Assembly: GCF_963169125.1 (NCBI RefSeq)
Contig: NC_084795.1
Coordinates: 191,306,214-191,370,213 of the forward strand
DNA length: 64,000 nucleotides
Source: Humulus lupulus
Taxonomy: Eukaryota > Streptophyta > Magnoliopsida > Rosales > Cannabaceae
Direction: 5' to 3'
The position numbers were made by a program, and so were the translations under genes. Under the pieces are notes generated by a model. The model was not told the DNA's origin and made no database searches. It saw only the letters and a program-made list of their open reading frames with translations. Shown in pieces: positions 54,973-64,000 of this stretch; within the stretch, counting starts at the first letter, position 1; each line of letters begins with the position of its first letter.

Positions 54973-55530
54973 ATACGCCGAAGAGAGGGCGACGACAAGT
55001 GACTGCTGATGATCAGGACACTAGCCCCTTGTTGGCATCCACTTTTGTGTCCCATGTGTCCGAAAATAAATTGTTGGAAATAATGGAGAACTACTATGTT
55101 CCCCCAGAATACACATTAAACGTCCCTTCAAACAAGTGCCGGACTGACTGCCTGAATCCGGGTTACGTGGCTATAATCGAGCATATCTTGAAAGCGGATG
55201 GTACAATCCCATTACACCCATTTTTCATCACAGTTCTCAATTATTTTGACCTTGCTCCACTCCAGCTGGCACCCAACAGTTGGCTAACCTTGAGTTGCCT
55301 CTTCATTTCGTATATGGATCACTTCGAGCGTTCTCCTACGACCCAAGAGGTGCATTTCATGTACAATCTCATGCCCTCTCCTATGTCCAAGGGCTTTTAT
55401 TTCCTGCAGAAGGTCAATACTTCGGTCCCCTTGATAGAGGGCGCTGTATCCAACACAGGGTCTTGGAAGCAGGACATTTTATTTGTGAAGCGTCTCCTCT
55501 CTGTTCGTGAGCACGTTCGCTCTGCCCCTA
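54973..55530 (+). CDS. Tat-B extra ORF, Transposase_28-like exon
   Basis: An open exon between TTTTGTAG and GTAAGT. It contains NKLLEIMENYYVPPEYTLNV, then LHPFFITVLNYFDLAPLQLA and PNSWLTLSCLFISYMDHFER, followed by TQEVHFMYNLMPSPMSKGFY. This 'HPFF..VL.Y..LAP.QL.PNSW..L' pattern is that of the 'putative gypsy-type transposon' (Transposase_28) domain of plant genomes. The exon is stop-free. Its biochemical role is unknown. It lies antisense to gag-pol, as in Tat-A and Tat-C. The Tat-C version keeps the same core with different flanks. Confidence 0.7.
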
Positions 55531-55624
55531 GTAAGTACTTCAAGCCCCCTCCCCTTTTTTTTTCTTTTTGAAACGTACTATTTTGGAACTTATGTTTGTG
55601 TTGGCAACTTTGTTGATTGTGCAG

Positions 55625-56292
55625 AGCATTTTTCCACGCCTGGAGTTGTCGGGTCGGAGGCGAATGCAGTGGATAAATTTCTCGAGGCTGACCCTGCTGA
55701 GAAAATGGCTGCACACCTCTTCAACGTGGACAAACTCAACTTTCACAAGTTGTCCTCGATTTTGGATCCCAGGTTGTTGTGGACTATTTCCTGAACAAAG
55801 AAGAAGAAGGCTACTTTAGTGGAACATCGCTCAGATGGTGGTGAGGCTGTGCGTGTGCCAGAGGGGGTCTCCCCTGAACATGGGCAACCCCGCCGACCAT
55901 CTTTGTCTCCCAGGGTGCGCCCTCCTTTAGCCCCTACAGACCATGACATGGCCTCCCATTCCCAGGATCAACAGGCCATGCTGAGGGGTTTCGTCTGTCC
56001 TTATTTTGAGGACTTCGATGCTTTCCCTCAGGCTCCCATTGATCCTGGTCCATCGGGGGCTCATTTTTCTGATCTTCCTGCGCCCCCTTCTCCTTTGGCG
56101 AGCTGGTCATTTGTCTTTGCCTATCCATGCACCCTTGGCTCGGAAGGGACACCCTGGGTGGGCCGCATGGCGGCCTCTTATAGGCGACGATATCTCCAGG
56201 TCACCACAGATTTTCCTGAGGCTGATTGGAGTGGTCTTGGGAGTTTTGCTATGTCGGAGCTCGGGGAGACTCTTGCGCATTCCGCCGCTTGG
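55625..56292 (+). pseudogene. Tat-B extra ORF, middle exon
   Basis: An exon between TTGTGCAG and GTGAGT. It reads ANAVDKFLEADPAEKMAAHL, FNVDKLNFHKLSSILDPRLL, then a TGA at 55792 (CGA to TGA is likely). The same frame continues with EHRSDGGEAVRVPEGVSPEH and a Pro-rich, acidic segment, ending SGLGSFAMSELGETLAHSAA. No named domain. The single stop means the copy is inactive or was altered recently. Confidence 0.55.
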
Positions 56293-56380
56293 GTGAGTTC
56301 ATGCATCTTATGTTGGCCTTATCCCTTTTCTCTCTTTTTTTTTGTTGCTTATCATTGTTATTGTCTTTTTTCTTGTGCAG

Positions 56381-56836
56381 GCCTATACAGTGGCTCAACA
56401 ATTTGTCGACTCGGGTCAAGACCTCTCCATGTCGAATGCTGAGAGGGACCGTCTTACGGTCCAGATCCAGGGGCTCAAGAGGGAACTTGCTGAAACCAGG
56501 CTTAAGCTAGAGAAGGCCCTGGCAAAGGCTTCTTCCTCATCAAAAAAGAATAAGAAGGCGATTTCCAAGGCCAGGATGCTGCAGGAAAGGGTCACTAGCT
56601 TAGAGACCGAACTTGAGGGTGCCAAGGCTACTATCGCAGCATTGAAGGGGAGGGTCGCTTCCTTAGAGGCGGACAAGGCGGCTATAGTGGTGGACAAGGC
56701 GGCTATTGAGTATAGGTCCATAGAGCGCGTCCTTTACGGAGTATGGAGGCAGAGTCCTAACTTTGATTTCTCCTCTTTTGGCGAGCACGCCGTTGCCCGG
56801 GCGGCTGATTGGAACTCCCATGGCAGGAGGCCTTGA
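56381..56836 (+). CDS. Tat-B extra ORF, coiled-coil C-terminal exon
   Basis: After the acceptor CTTGTGCAG the exon is open to TGA at 56836. A heptad pattern runs from about 56440 to 56710 (LTVQIQGLKRELAETRLKLE, ARMLQERVTSLETELEGAKA, LKGRVASLEADKAAIVVDKA). A globular tail follows (IERVLYGVWRQSPNFDFSSF). The same order, gypsy-transposon domain then long coiled coil near the end, is found in Tat-A and Tat-C, although the sequences differ. The coiled coil suggests self-association; that is inference. Confidence 0.6.
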   Translation, partial: AYTVAQQFVDSGQDLSMSNAERDRLTVQIQGLKRELAETRLKLEKALAKASSSSKKNKKAISKARMLQERVTSLETELEGAKATIAALKGRVASLEADKAAIVVDKAAIEYRSIERVLYGVWRQSPNFDFSSFGEHAVARAADWNSHGRRP

Positions 56837-57399
56837 GATTATCATTTTGCGATTTTTGCCAGTTAGTCTAATATGGATGTATGCTCGTTCGAGCCCTATT
56901 TTGCTTGTAATTTCTCCGAGTCCTGTTATGTTATCAAAACTCTTTTTCATTTATCAGGATTGACGTCCTTTGGAGCCCATCCGAAGGGGTTCAATAGAGC
57001 CCTCTTTGGTGCCTCTTGATTGTTCTTATAAGGATATATTGACCCCTTGGGTTCTAGTTATCCTTTTATATATTTTTGCGCACGCTTATTATTTCTTGCG
57101 AGAAGCGTCCTTCTCGTCATTATTCATAGTACTATTTTTGCAAGGGTCTCTTTTAGGACCCTTTTTGGCTAGACGGCTTGGTGACCGCTCTAGGCTTATT
57201 GGGGTGCTCTTCTTAAGGCCTTTCCTCTCGTGGGAGCATCCACCTTTATTTGGAGGTTTTTCTTGTAGGACCTTTTGGCCTCTTTGATGTTCACAAGGGT
57301 AGCTAATCCTTAAACTCAAGTGATGCCTTGCAAGGTCTTCTTCCTCGTTTATAAGGGTTTATCACACATTTTTTTTGGGTATATATATAAGGGCCTTGT
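56837..57399. other. 3' region of the Tat-B extra ORF, no gene seen
   Basis: Non-coding, T-rich. It includes early diverged units of the following array (TCTTTTAGGACCC at about 57149; AGGACCTTTTGG at about 57266). Confidence 0.5.
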
Positions 57400-57640
57400 T
57401 TAGAGTCCTGGTCTAAGGGGTCCTTTTATGATCCCTTTGATATAAGGGGTCCTTTTAGGATCCTGCTATAAGGGGTCCCTTTTAGGATCTTTATGATAGG
57501 TGGTCCTTTTTGGATCCTCTTGATATAAGGGTTCCTTTAAGGCTACTCCTGATAAGGGGTCCTTTTAGGATCCTAGTATAAGAGGTCTCTTTAGGACCCT
57601 CATGATAGGGGGTCCTTTTAGGATCCTCCTTTTTTCTATA
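57400..57640. repeat. 28-bp tandem repeat in Tat-B
   Basis: About eight units of roughly 28 bp built on AAGGGGTCCTTTTAGGATCC, starting near 57413, 57441, 57469, 57497, 57525, 57554, 57580 and 57607. Position (pol side of the extra ORF) equals the 120-bp array of Tat-A, but the sequence is unrelated. Confidence 0.9.
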
Positions 57641-58447
57641 TACTCTGCCCCTCAAGTGGTTGGCGGGATTCATCTCGGCAAGCACTTTGATCATTCCACT
57701 CACGAATCTTGATAATCTTCTTGCTTAAACCATAATTTTTACTACATGTTCAAATAATTGTCACATCATATTCATTGGAAGAAATAAGTGAAATACATGG
57801 TAACTTAATGTGACTTTGTTCCTACAACATATTAAGAAATCTAATTTAGCCTCCTACGTCATTGCTATTACATTAGACTTGCACACTAGAACAATAACAT
57901 TTCTTAAGATGTTATGCGTTCCATGCTCTAGCTTCTTCTGCAACTCACGAGTCCAACTTGTGTGGGTTCGCGCCTTCATGCACAACAATTGCCTTAGGCA
58001 CCGATGATTTTGTGGCTGCGCGGAGGGATGTGTTATAACATTCCCTCACTTCCTTCTGTTCTCCTTTCATGCTTGTTATTCCCCCAGGAGTCAGGAATTT
58101 CATAGCGAAGTGGTATACAGAATATTGCCTTCAATTCTCTTAGGGAGGGTCAACCTAATACTGCATTGAAGGCTGAGGCGCAATCCACCACAACGAAGTT
58201 TTCCATTATGGTGGTTTGCCTGGGTTGTTCCCCCATTGTGAGGGCTAACTCAATTGCACCTAGGGGATGTATCGAATCGCCTGTAAACCCGTAAAGGGAG
58301 GTATTGGAGGGCTTCAGGTGCCGGATGCTCAGTCCCATCTTCTCCAAAGCAGGGCGATGTAGGATGTCTACAGAGCTTCCATTATGTACTAGGACATGAT
58401 GTACTCTCCTGTTCTCAAGCTGGACTGTCAGCACCAAGGGGTCATTA
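57641..58447 (-). pseudogene. Tat-B protease and linker remnant
   Basis: 58437-58150 holds VHHVLVHNGSSVDILHRPAL, SNTSLYGFTGDSIHPLGAIE and VDCASAFNAVLG. The active-site triad reads H-N-G, so the catalytic Asp is lost. The linker (about 58140-57950) reads GRPSLRELKAI and SMKGEQKEVRECYN-like sequence. Between 57900 and 57641 no RT is present. Polyprotein continuity is cut by the CACTA at 58448. Confidence 0.7.
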
Positions 58448-59821
58448 CACTACAAGAAAAAACAGTATTCATAACACTTAAAAACTGCTAACTGGGAGTA
58501 TTGATAACGCTTCTGAAAACGCTAACATAGCCCCTGTTATTAAAAGTCCTATCTTTTCTATAACAGTATTCGAATGTTATGTTCGATGTTATCTTAAACT
58601 ATTCAATAACACATTTTTAGTTGCTATAATATTCAAATAATAACATTTAGTTAGAGTATTTGATTATAAATTTGGAGTTTAATCTTATACTTTATGAATA
58701 ACACTTTCCAACTGTTATGAAAATTGTTATATTTGATCATTTTATAACATTTTTAGTTCATTCTATTATATAAATCATAACTTTTTGTCCCAATTATACA
58801 TATTATACAAAACAACCATAATTATTGTAAATTCTCCCATTAATAACATTTTGTTATTTTGTAATATGCATTTTTAATTGTTATAAAAAGTTTTTATTAT
58901 TGTATTTTGATTAAAAAAATCACAATTGATCACAAGTGTAATATTAAATAGATCAAAAAATTTAAAATATTCAATATATATGATAAACCATGAGTATTTT
59001 TTCATTTGAAGACAAACTACTTCAAACCATGACACTATCTATTTCAAAAGTTCTTAGTTCTAACTTGAATTTGAAAGCATACATAATAAAACTCTATAGT
59101 CTTGCACATCTTGTGCTTCAAAAGTAAAAACAAGAAACATAACAAGATACACAAAAAGTAAACCATGAAGCTTGCTCCACCCTCCAATTCATCATCCATT
59201 CCATTGTGCACTTGTCTTTGTTGTAAAGTTGATTTTCTTAGCTACACAAGAGTTTAAATAATTAATGCTTAAACTTAGAGTTAATAGTAAACTAAAATAG
59301 TACAAAAAGAAAGAAAGTTAATAAACTCATTACGACTTTATAAACTAGCCATGCAATTACACTAACTACAGCACATAGGCATGAAAGATTGAAAATTTAT
59401 GCTTGGTAAAATACTCATTAGAAAAGTTAGCTCAAACACTTTATGATTATGAAATGAAAATGCAAATGATACACCAACCAAACATATATATATATACAAT
59501 ACATTATAATCAGAAAGATGCTACTTTAGAAGACCATGAGAATCAATGGCTAGTTAATTACTTCTGATTTCAATTAAAAATGCATTCAAGCACAATAAAA
59601 GTTAAAGAAACCAATATATATCTTAAATAAAAAATAACAACAAACATCAAATTCAACAAAAATCAGCAAGCATGAGCATATATATTAGACCAACAACAAA
59701 AATATTTCTTGAAACTTCTTAGTCCCCCTTGCCATAAAAAGATTAAAGAACACATATTTTTTAAACATCTAAACATCATGCTAATTGATACACTAAGCCC
59801 AATAGCTCAAATTAGTTAGTG
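58448..59821 (-). mobile_element. Second CACTA element (one end), deletion relative of the 30463 element
   Basis: CACTACAAGAAAAAACAGT at 58448 and the next 700 bp are the inverse of the right end of the first CACTA (about 42480-43303), highly similar by eye. It includes the damaged end of the DUF8039-like exon near 59330-59360. At about 59508-59600 it matches, inverted, 34790-34880 of the first element, so about 7.5 kb between is missing here. Its other end is not in the window: Tat-C interrupts it at 59822. A TTA at 58445 is the candidate TSD. Confidence 0.88.
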
Positions 59822-60571
59822 TTGACGCGGTTCTTCGCCAACACGTCATTAAGAAAATAAGAGGAAGGGATTAGTGCTTATGTTGAACCGAAATAGATGA
59901 ATGATCTTTTAGAAATGGGCTGGTGACACAATTACGTTTTTTGGTGGTTCAAAGGTTAAAATCCTTCTACTCCACCAGTCAATATTATTACTATATGCTT
60001 GGTATTCTTTTACAGGGTATTTCTTACACAATAGAATCCAACCCTTTGCAACTCCTAGGGTTTCCATATTTATAGGAGAGGGCACCTGGGAGTTGGTAAG
60101 AAGGTCATCCCGTGACCTTCTTACCTATCATGTCAACTCTGTAACATTCATGATTAATTCCTAAAACCTGACACATGATGTGTGGTCTAATCAATAGGTA
60201 AGGGGGACAATGGGCCGCACGACCCAACCCAGTCGTGGGTGTCTAAATGCGCACATTCATGCTGCGTGTCCGAGAAGTCAGGGATATATCAGACACGTGA
60301 TGTCTGATATATGCACGTTTACCTTGCGTGTTTGACTTTATAAAAGGTCACAGCCTCCAACTCTAGCTCGTACCACGAGCTGGATGCTTCCCTCGACCTG
60401 TGGCCTTCAGAGTCTAAACTCAGTCTAATCTTGGCGAACCCTTAGGCTACCTCGAGCTAAGGAGGTAGGATCTTTCGAGTGGCAGCTCCGGTCTTGGGGA
60501 TGTCCACGTGGTAGACATGATTAGGCCGTATCTCAGCTTGCTAACAGCCCGTGGGAAAACCAGGGCGTACA
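59822..60571 (-). repeat. Tat-C 3' LTR
   Basis: 750 bp from TGTTGACGC to GGGCGTACA. It is related to the Tat-A LTRs throughout and has the same minus-strand TATA box (CTATAAATATGG, about 60063-60075) and the CAGACACGTGATGTCTG palindrome (about 60290-60306). Confidence 0.95.
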
Positions 60572-60584
60572 TTTGCCCCCCAAG
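60572..60584 (-). promoter_or_regulatory. Polypurine tract of Tat-C
   Basis: The minus strand reads CTTGGGGGGCAAA directly inside the LTR. Confidence 0.8.
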
Positions 60585-60834
60585 TCTCTGCTCGTGGTAC
60601 ACGACGTCGTATAGGGCCATAGTAGGGGCTTTTAGGCTTCCCCATGAACTCTTCATATTCCACATTTTACGCAGGCGCCGAATACGTGGAACATCATGGT
60701 TGGTGACTGTATGTCCTCTGAGAACCGCATTTAATGGCCTAGCCTATACTCAGCCGTCGTTTCGTCTTTCGAGTGGAGAGCCTTGGATCCCACATCAGGG
60801 AAATCCAACGGCCCTCCTCACGTGGCTCTTCACA

Positions 60835-60843
60835 TATATAAAA
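60835..60843 (+). promoter_or_regulatory. TATA box of the antisense extra ORF (Tat-C)
   Basis: TATATAAAAGGGGTGGCCAC, nearly identical to Tat-A at 8527. The start is expected near 60868. It is one of the best-conserved non-coding blocks between the two elements outside the LTR. Confidence 0.65.
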
Positions 60844-61070
60844 GGGGTGGCCACCTTACGCATGGGCCACCCGTTCATTTGAAATTTTTCAGAAATTTTC
60901 TTCTTCTTCTCTCTTTATTTTCAAAAGAAAAAACCCTCTTCTTTCCGGCTGTCATTCCCAGCACTCAAGAAGTTCAGGTGTAAGGGCTCCTTCGAAGCTT
61001 TGGAATCAACTACTCCGACGAAGCCCCAACCCAGGCGCTCCCTTCATCCTCTTCTCAACCAGAACATTCT

Positions 61071-61588
61071 GTAAGTCTCCTGACTGTGCATGTTTTGAAA
61101 TTATTATTCACTGTAGCTTAGGTAAATATTTACTGTAGCCACATGCAAGGTTTTGTTGGTTTTTTTTTTTGTGGGCACGAAGGGTTAAAGCCTTTTAGGT
61201 TAGGGTATCGTTTGCAGTAGAAAATCATTTAGGAGCATTGGTGCGTTTTCTGGGCAAATTTTCTAGATAGGATTTTAGGTATGTTTGTTTAAAATACCCA
61301 GTATTTTGGGTGCAAAACCGGGTAGCTTAGAGGACACGCTTCACAGGCAGTTTTGCCTCTCTTGCCTACCGAAACTTTCTTTCCAAGGAAAATTCTATCC
61401 TGACCCTCCTAACACATGAATTCCGAGTAATCAGGAATCTTTTGGGAGAACAGGTGCGTGTTCATAGAACCGCATGGTCTCACTCTCCACGGGCTGGGTT
61501 TACCTCAGCTCGTGTCAAGGAAACACATTCAAATTTTTCTCCATTTTTAGGTCGCCTTCTTCTAAAATTTCTTCTTTTTGTTCGCTAG
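61071..61588 (+). other. Predicted 5' UTR intron of the Tat-C extra ORF
   Basis: Donor CATTCT|GTAAGT and acceptor TTCGCTAG, eight bases before the ATG (61597). Same places as in Tat-A. Confidence 0.6.
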
Positions 61589-62269
61589 GCGACCAGATGG
61601 GACCCAAGAAGAATGCTCCCAAGAAGTCCATAGGCAGCTCGTCCTCCCAACAAAACAAGGGAAAGGAGGTGATGGCTGAATCCCCGATTCCCAACTTCGG
61701 GCCAGCAGTGGAACGGGAGCTCGAGGTGGCCCTTGACGCATTCTTTGAGGCGGAGAGGATCATCTCGAAGATCACTGACCAAGTGAGGGTAAAGAAAATA
61801 TTCCTCTCCCATAACATCGAGCTGGGGAGAGGAACCGTGGTTGCCCAACCTCCCTTAGAAGGTGAACAGAGCTGCGCGCCGCTTGATGAGGTGTTCTCGG
61901 CCTGGAGCGACTAACATTTTAAGGCGGGGACCTTCCTCCCGTTGGACCAGTACTTCGCCGATTTTCTCAACTATGTGAGGTTGGCCCCATTCCAGCTCCC
62001 CCCTAACTCTTACCGTTTATTGGCGGGGTTACGATACTTGTTCTTGAAACAGGAGTGGGAGGTCCCCACTCCTGCAGACATTCTGTATTTCTTCTACCTC
62101 AAGGCCAGCCCGGAGCAGCGGGGGCGAGGTGACGGGTTTTATTACTTAACCCGGTTCCCCAACACGGCTGCGGTCATCGAGCTGCCTAGCCACTCCAATG
62201 ACTTCAAAGATCAATTCTTTATGTCGACAGGGTTTCGAAATTGCGAGCTGCACTACTTCAACCATCCTC
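61589..62269 (+). pseudogene. Tat-C extra ORF, N-terminal Transposase_28-like exon
   Basis: The ATG at 61597 (chosen because the splice acceptor lies directly before it and Tat-A shares it) starts MGPKKNAPKKSIGSSSSQQN. It continues through ERIISKITDQVRVKKIFLSH to a TAA at about 61912. The same frame goes on with LDQYFADFLNYVRLAPFQLP, then PNSYRLLAGLRYLFLKQEWE and TPADILYFFYLKASPEQRGR, the Transposase_28-like core. HYFNHPR precedes the GTAAGT donor at 62270. In Tat-A the bases at the stop read GATGAGCAC, so the stop is specific to this copy. Confidence 0.7.
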
Positions 62270-62353
62270 GTAAGTGTCTTTCAACCTTAGCTCGTAAGTT
62301 AAGTATCGGTTAGCTCCCCCTATATCCATTTCTGACTTAAAATAATTCTGCAG

Positions 62354-63100
62354 TTATCTTCACGAGGACAGAGAAGTCTGTGACCCTCGGGAGCTAGTAC
62401 GAGACACTGGCGGGCTTGGCACCCAGTGAAAAGGACTATCGTCAGTTCGTGACAGACAAGACGATGCTGGCCTGCAAGCTGATCTCCCCAGGCCAGACTC
62501 TGAACCTGAGGAGGCCCCTGGTGCTTCCTCCAGCTCGCGATATGAGGCCTATCATCGTGGAGGAGGTCGCGGGGGATGAAGATGAGGAGGAAGAACGGAC
62601 GAGGAGAGGATCCGGTCCGGAGCAGCTGCAGGTCCCTCCGGCCAAGGTAACCCTTATATGTTTAGGAACTTAGATAGGGCCACTGCAGACCCCCGGTTAG
62701 CTAGATTCAATCCCAGACAGATCATCCAACACCATCGAAGTGACCCAGACTTAGATGAAACCTTGCTCCACTGCGTCGACCAGCACGTGCTGGATTACGA
62801 AAGTAGCCGCCCTAGGGGTACCATAGTTGTAGACAACACCCTAGCTTTTAGGTCGATCTTATTCGTGGAGTATGGGACTAACTTTCGGTCATGGCCATCA
62901 CTCCAGGAGGGTACTGTAGCTCCAGGTCTTAGGCAATACGTAGAATAGTCTAGTCCTGAGACAGCCTCGGATCCAGAACCTGCGCCAGCTCGAGAAATAA
63001 TTGCCTTAGATTCCCCCGCGGAAGCTCCGGGGCCGATGGTCGTAACCATAGATTCTTCTTCTAGCTCAGGGGGTAGGATTCCCTTTAGTACATATATATA
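62354..63100 (+). pseudogene. Tat-C extra ORF, middle exons
   Basis: After the acceptor ATTCTGCAG the exon reads IFTRTEKSVTLGS, a TAG near 62397, then YETLAGLAPSEKDYRQFVTD and KLISPGQTLNLRRPLVLPPA and an acidic stretch (EEVAGDEDEEEERTR). A donor-like AAG|GTAACC is at 62647. A second open segment (62658-62948) reads ATADPRLARFNPRQIIQHHR and LDETLLHCVDQHVLDYESSR. No known domain. The exon borders in this part are uncertain. Confidence 0.5.
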
Positions 63101-63182
63101 CTTGAATTCTGCATTTTTTCCCTTTGTTTTTGTTTTTGCATGACTGCTAACTTGTGTACTAACCATATATTTGTTTTGCCAG

Positions 63183-63655
63183 CGGAGATGTCTTAGTCCG
63201 GGGGAAAATATCTGCGGGCTGTGTTCGCCGGGGGGAACCCCTCAGCTGGGGCCTCTAGGCCCAAAATGAAGAAGCTTTGGATGGCGAAGAAAGCCTCCGG
63301 GACCCCAACCAAGTCTCCTGCAAAGGAGAAAGAGCAGCCCCCAGCCGCCCAGGTCGAGGAAACCGCACCTCCTGCTGTAGGGGGGAGCATGCCCCCACCC
63401 CCTCCGTGAGTTCCGACCTTCGTCCGGGACACAGGGGCGGAGCCCGGGACTTCGGTGATTGTGCCCCCCGAGGTACGCATCCCGGTGGACCCCCAGGATC
63501 TGGAGAAGATCCCAGATGTCTTTAGGGGGACGGTGTACGAGATGGCGAACTACGCCGTCAGCCACTTCTACCGCTTCAACGAGAAGGAGCTACGGGCCAT
63601 CGAAACAAGGAGCCCGGTGAGCATGCTGGAATCTTCATTGGGCATGGCCCTTACG
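63183..63655 (+). pseudogene. Tat-C extra ORF, penultimate exon
   Basis: Between TTTTGCCAG and GGTAAG. A Lys/Pro-rich segment (KKASGTPTKSPAKEKEQPPA) is followed by PEVRIPVDPQDLEKIPDVFR, GTVYEMANYAVSHFYRFNEK and ELRAIETRSP. A frame change near 63405 separates the two parts. No named domain. Confidence 0.5.
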
Positions 63656-63760
63656 GTAAGCTGACCTTATCCTTTTGTGATCTTTGATTAGCATGCCTTG
63701 CCCTGTTTTTCCTTTCTCCCTTCTCTTTTTCTTAAGGCAGTTGCCTCTCCATTTTTGCAG

Positions 63761-63965
63761 AGCGCCTTGGCCCTTCACAGGAGCATAGCCAGGACCAAGG
63801 CCTAGCTCGAGGATATGAGGGGCGAGCACTAGGCGGTTGTGGCCGCCCACCAGACTTCCTTGCAGATGGCTAAGGATGCCCTGGCAGTCGCGCAGGCCGA
63901 GCTGGAAGAAGCCCGTCCCAAGCTTCACGAGGTCGAGGCAACCAAGGCCGCCCTCGCCTTGGACA
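63761..63965 (+). pseudogene. Tat-C extra ORF, coiled-coil exon, truncated
   Basis: After CATTTTTGCAG it begins ALALHRSIARTKA, has a TAG near 63803 and then runs as the same Ala/Glu/Lys coiled coil as Tat-A (MAKDALAVAQAELEEARPKL, HEVEATKAALALDM). It ends in mid-exon where RT sequence begins. Confidence 0.6.
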
Positions 63966-64000
63966 TGGCAGGTTGTAGAATGGCAAGCACTTATCGGTGG
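63966..64000 (-). pseudogene. Tat-C RT fragment at deletion junction
   Basis: These 35 bases match Tat-A RT at about 13690-13724 (GGTTGTAGAATGGCA.GCACTT), on the minus strand. Thus the extra ORF is fused directly to the middle of RT, and the sequence equivalent to about 9960-13690 of Tat-A is missing. Confidence 0.85.

Larger units (their letters stand above)
52382..58447 (-). mobile_element. Tat-B: third Tat element, pol deleted, opened by a second CACTA
   Basis: Minus-strand Tat element with 3' LTR (52382-53847), polypurine tract, plus-strand extra ORF (54466-56836) and a 28-bp tandem array (57400-57640). The protease region (58150-58447) follows directly. RT, RNase H and integrase are absent from the 0.5 kb between array and protease linker, so a large internal deletion occurred. 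The protease is cut at 58448 by a CACTA. The right end is outside the window. Confidence 0.85.
59822..64000 (-). mobile_element. Tat-C: fourth Tat element, left part
   Basis: Close relative of Tat-A with 3' LTR (59822-60571), polypurine tract, plus-strand promoter, multi-exon extra ORF and then, abruptly at about 63965, RT sequence. The tandem array and integrase of Tat-A are absent, so an internal deletion of several kb occurred. The element continues beyond the right edge. Confidence 0.9.

Overview
This window is plant genomic DNA, probably from a eudicot. It consists almost entirely of nested transposable elements. I found no intact host gene, no rRNA gene and no convincing tRNA gene. The plant origin rests on three things: Tat-lineage and Tekay-like Ty3/gypsy elements, CACTA ends that read CACTACAAGAA, and captured exons that look like ordinary plant genes with GT/AG introns. 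The species cannot be read from the sequence.

Layout, left to right. (1) About 1-1745: the 5' end (gag and 5' LTR) of a minus-strand gypsy element that continues off the left edge. (2) About 1746-7515 and 18578-20010: an old, decayed minus-strand Tat-lineage element ('E2'). It is split by a complete younger Tat element ('Tat-A', 7516-18577, TSD AGCTT). (3) About 20010-21990: AT-rich sequence with no recognisable gene. (4) About 21990-52381: the remains of one Ty1/copia element on the plus strand. It has been opened by three insertions: a 2.7-kb solo LTR (22325-25003, TSD GCCCG), a 0.75-kb solo LTR (25742-26496, TSD AGTAT) and a Tekay-like gypsy element (27385-49885, TSD ATGGG). The Tekay-like element is itself split inside its integrase by a 12.8-kb CACTA transposon (30463-43303, TSD CCT). 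That transposon carries a 357-bp solo LTR (39749-40105, TSD GATAG). (5) 52382-58447: a third Tat element ('Tat-B') inserted into the copia 3' LTR. It lacks most of pol and is interrupted by a second CACTA end (58448-59821). That CACTA copy is in turn interrupted by a fourth Tat element ('Tat-C', 59822 to beyond the right edge).

How the parts work together. The three best-preserved Tat elements share one architecture: gag-pol on the minus strand, and between pol and the 3' LTR an antisense extra ORF on the plus strand. That ORF has its own TATA box and introns, a 'putative gypsy-type transposon' (Transposase_28-like) domain and an Ala/Glu/Lys-rich coiled coil. Tandem repeats fill the 3' region in two of them.

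The most interesting object is the 12.8-kb CACTA element. I see no CACTA transposase in it. It holds exon-sized pieces of at least four unrelated host genes in both orientations: a WLM/Wss1-type metalloprotease, a TOM1-like VHS/GAT protein, a STAR/KH RNA-binding protein and a three-exon piece of a PP2C phosphatase. It also carries an exon with a CACTA-associated conserved domain and a LINE tail. It is best described as a gene-capturing ('Pack-CACTA') transposon. A shorter relative of it lies at 58448.
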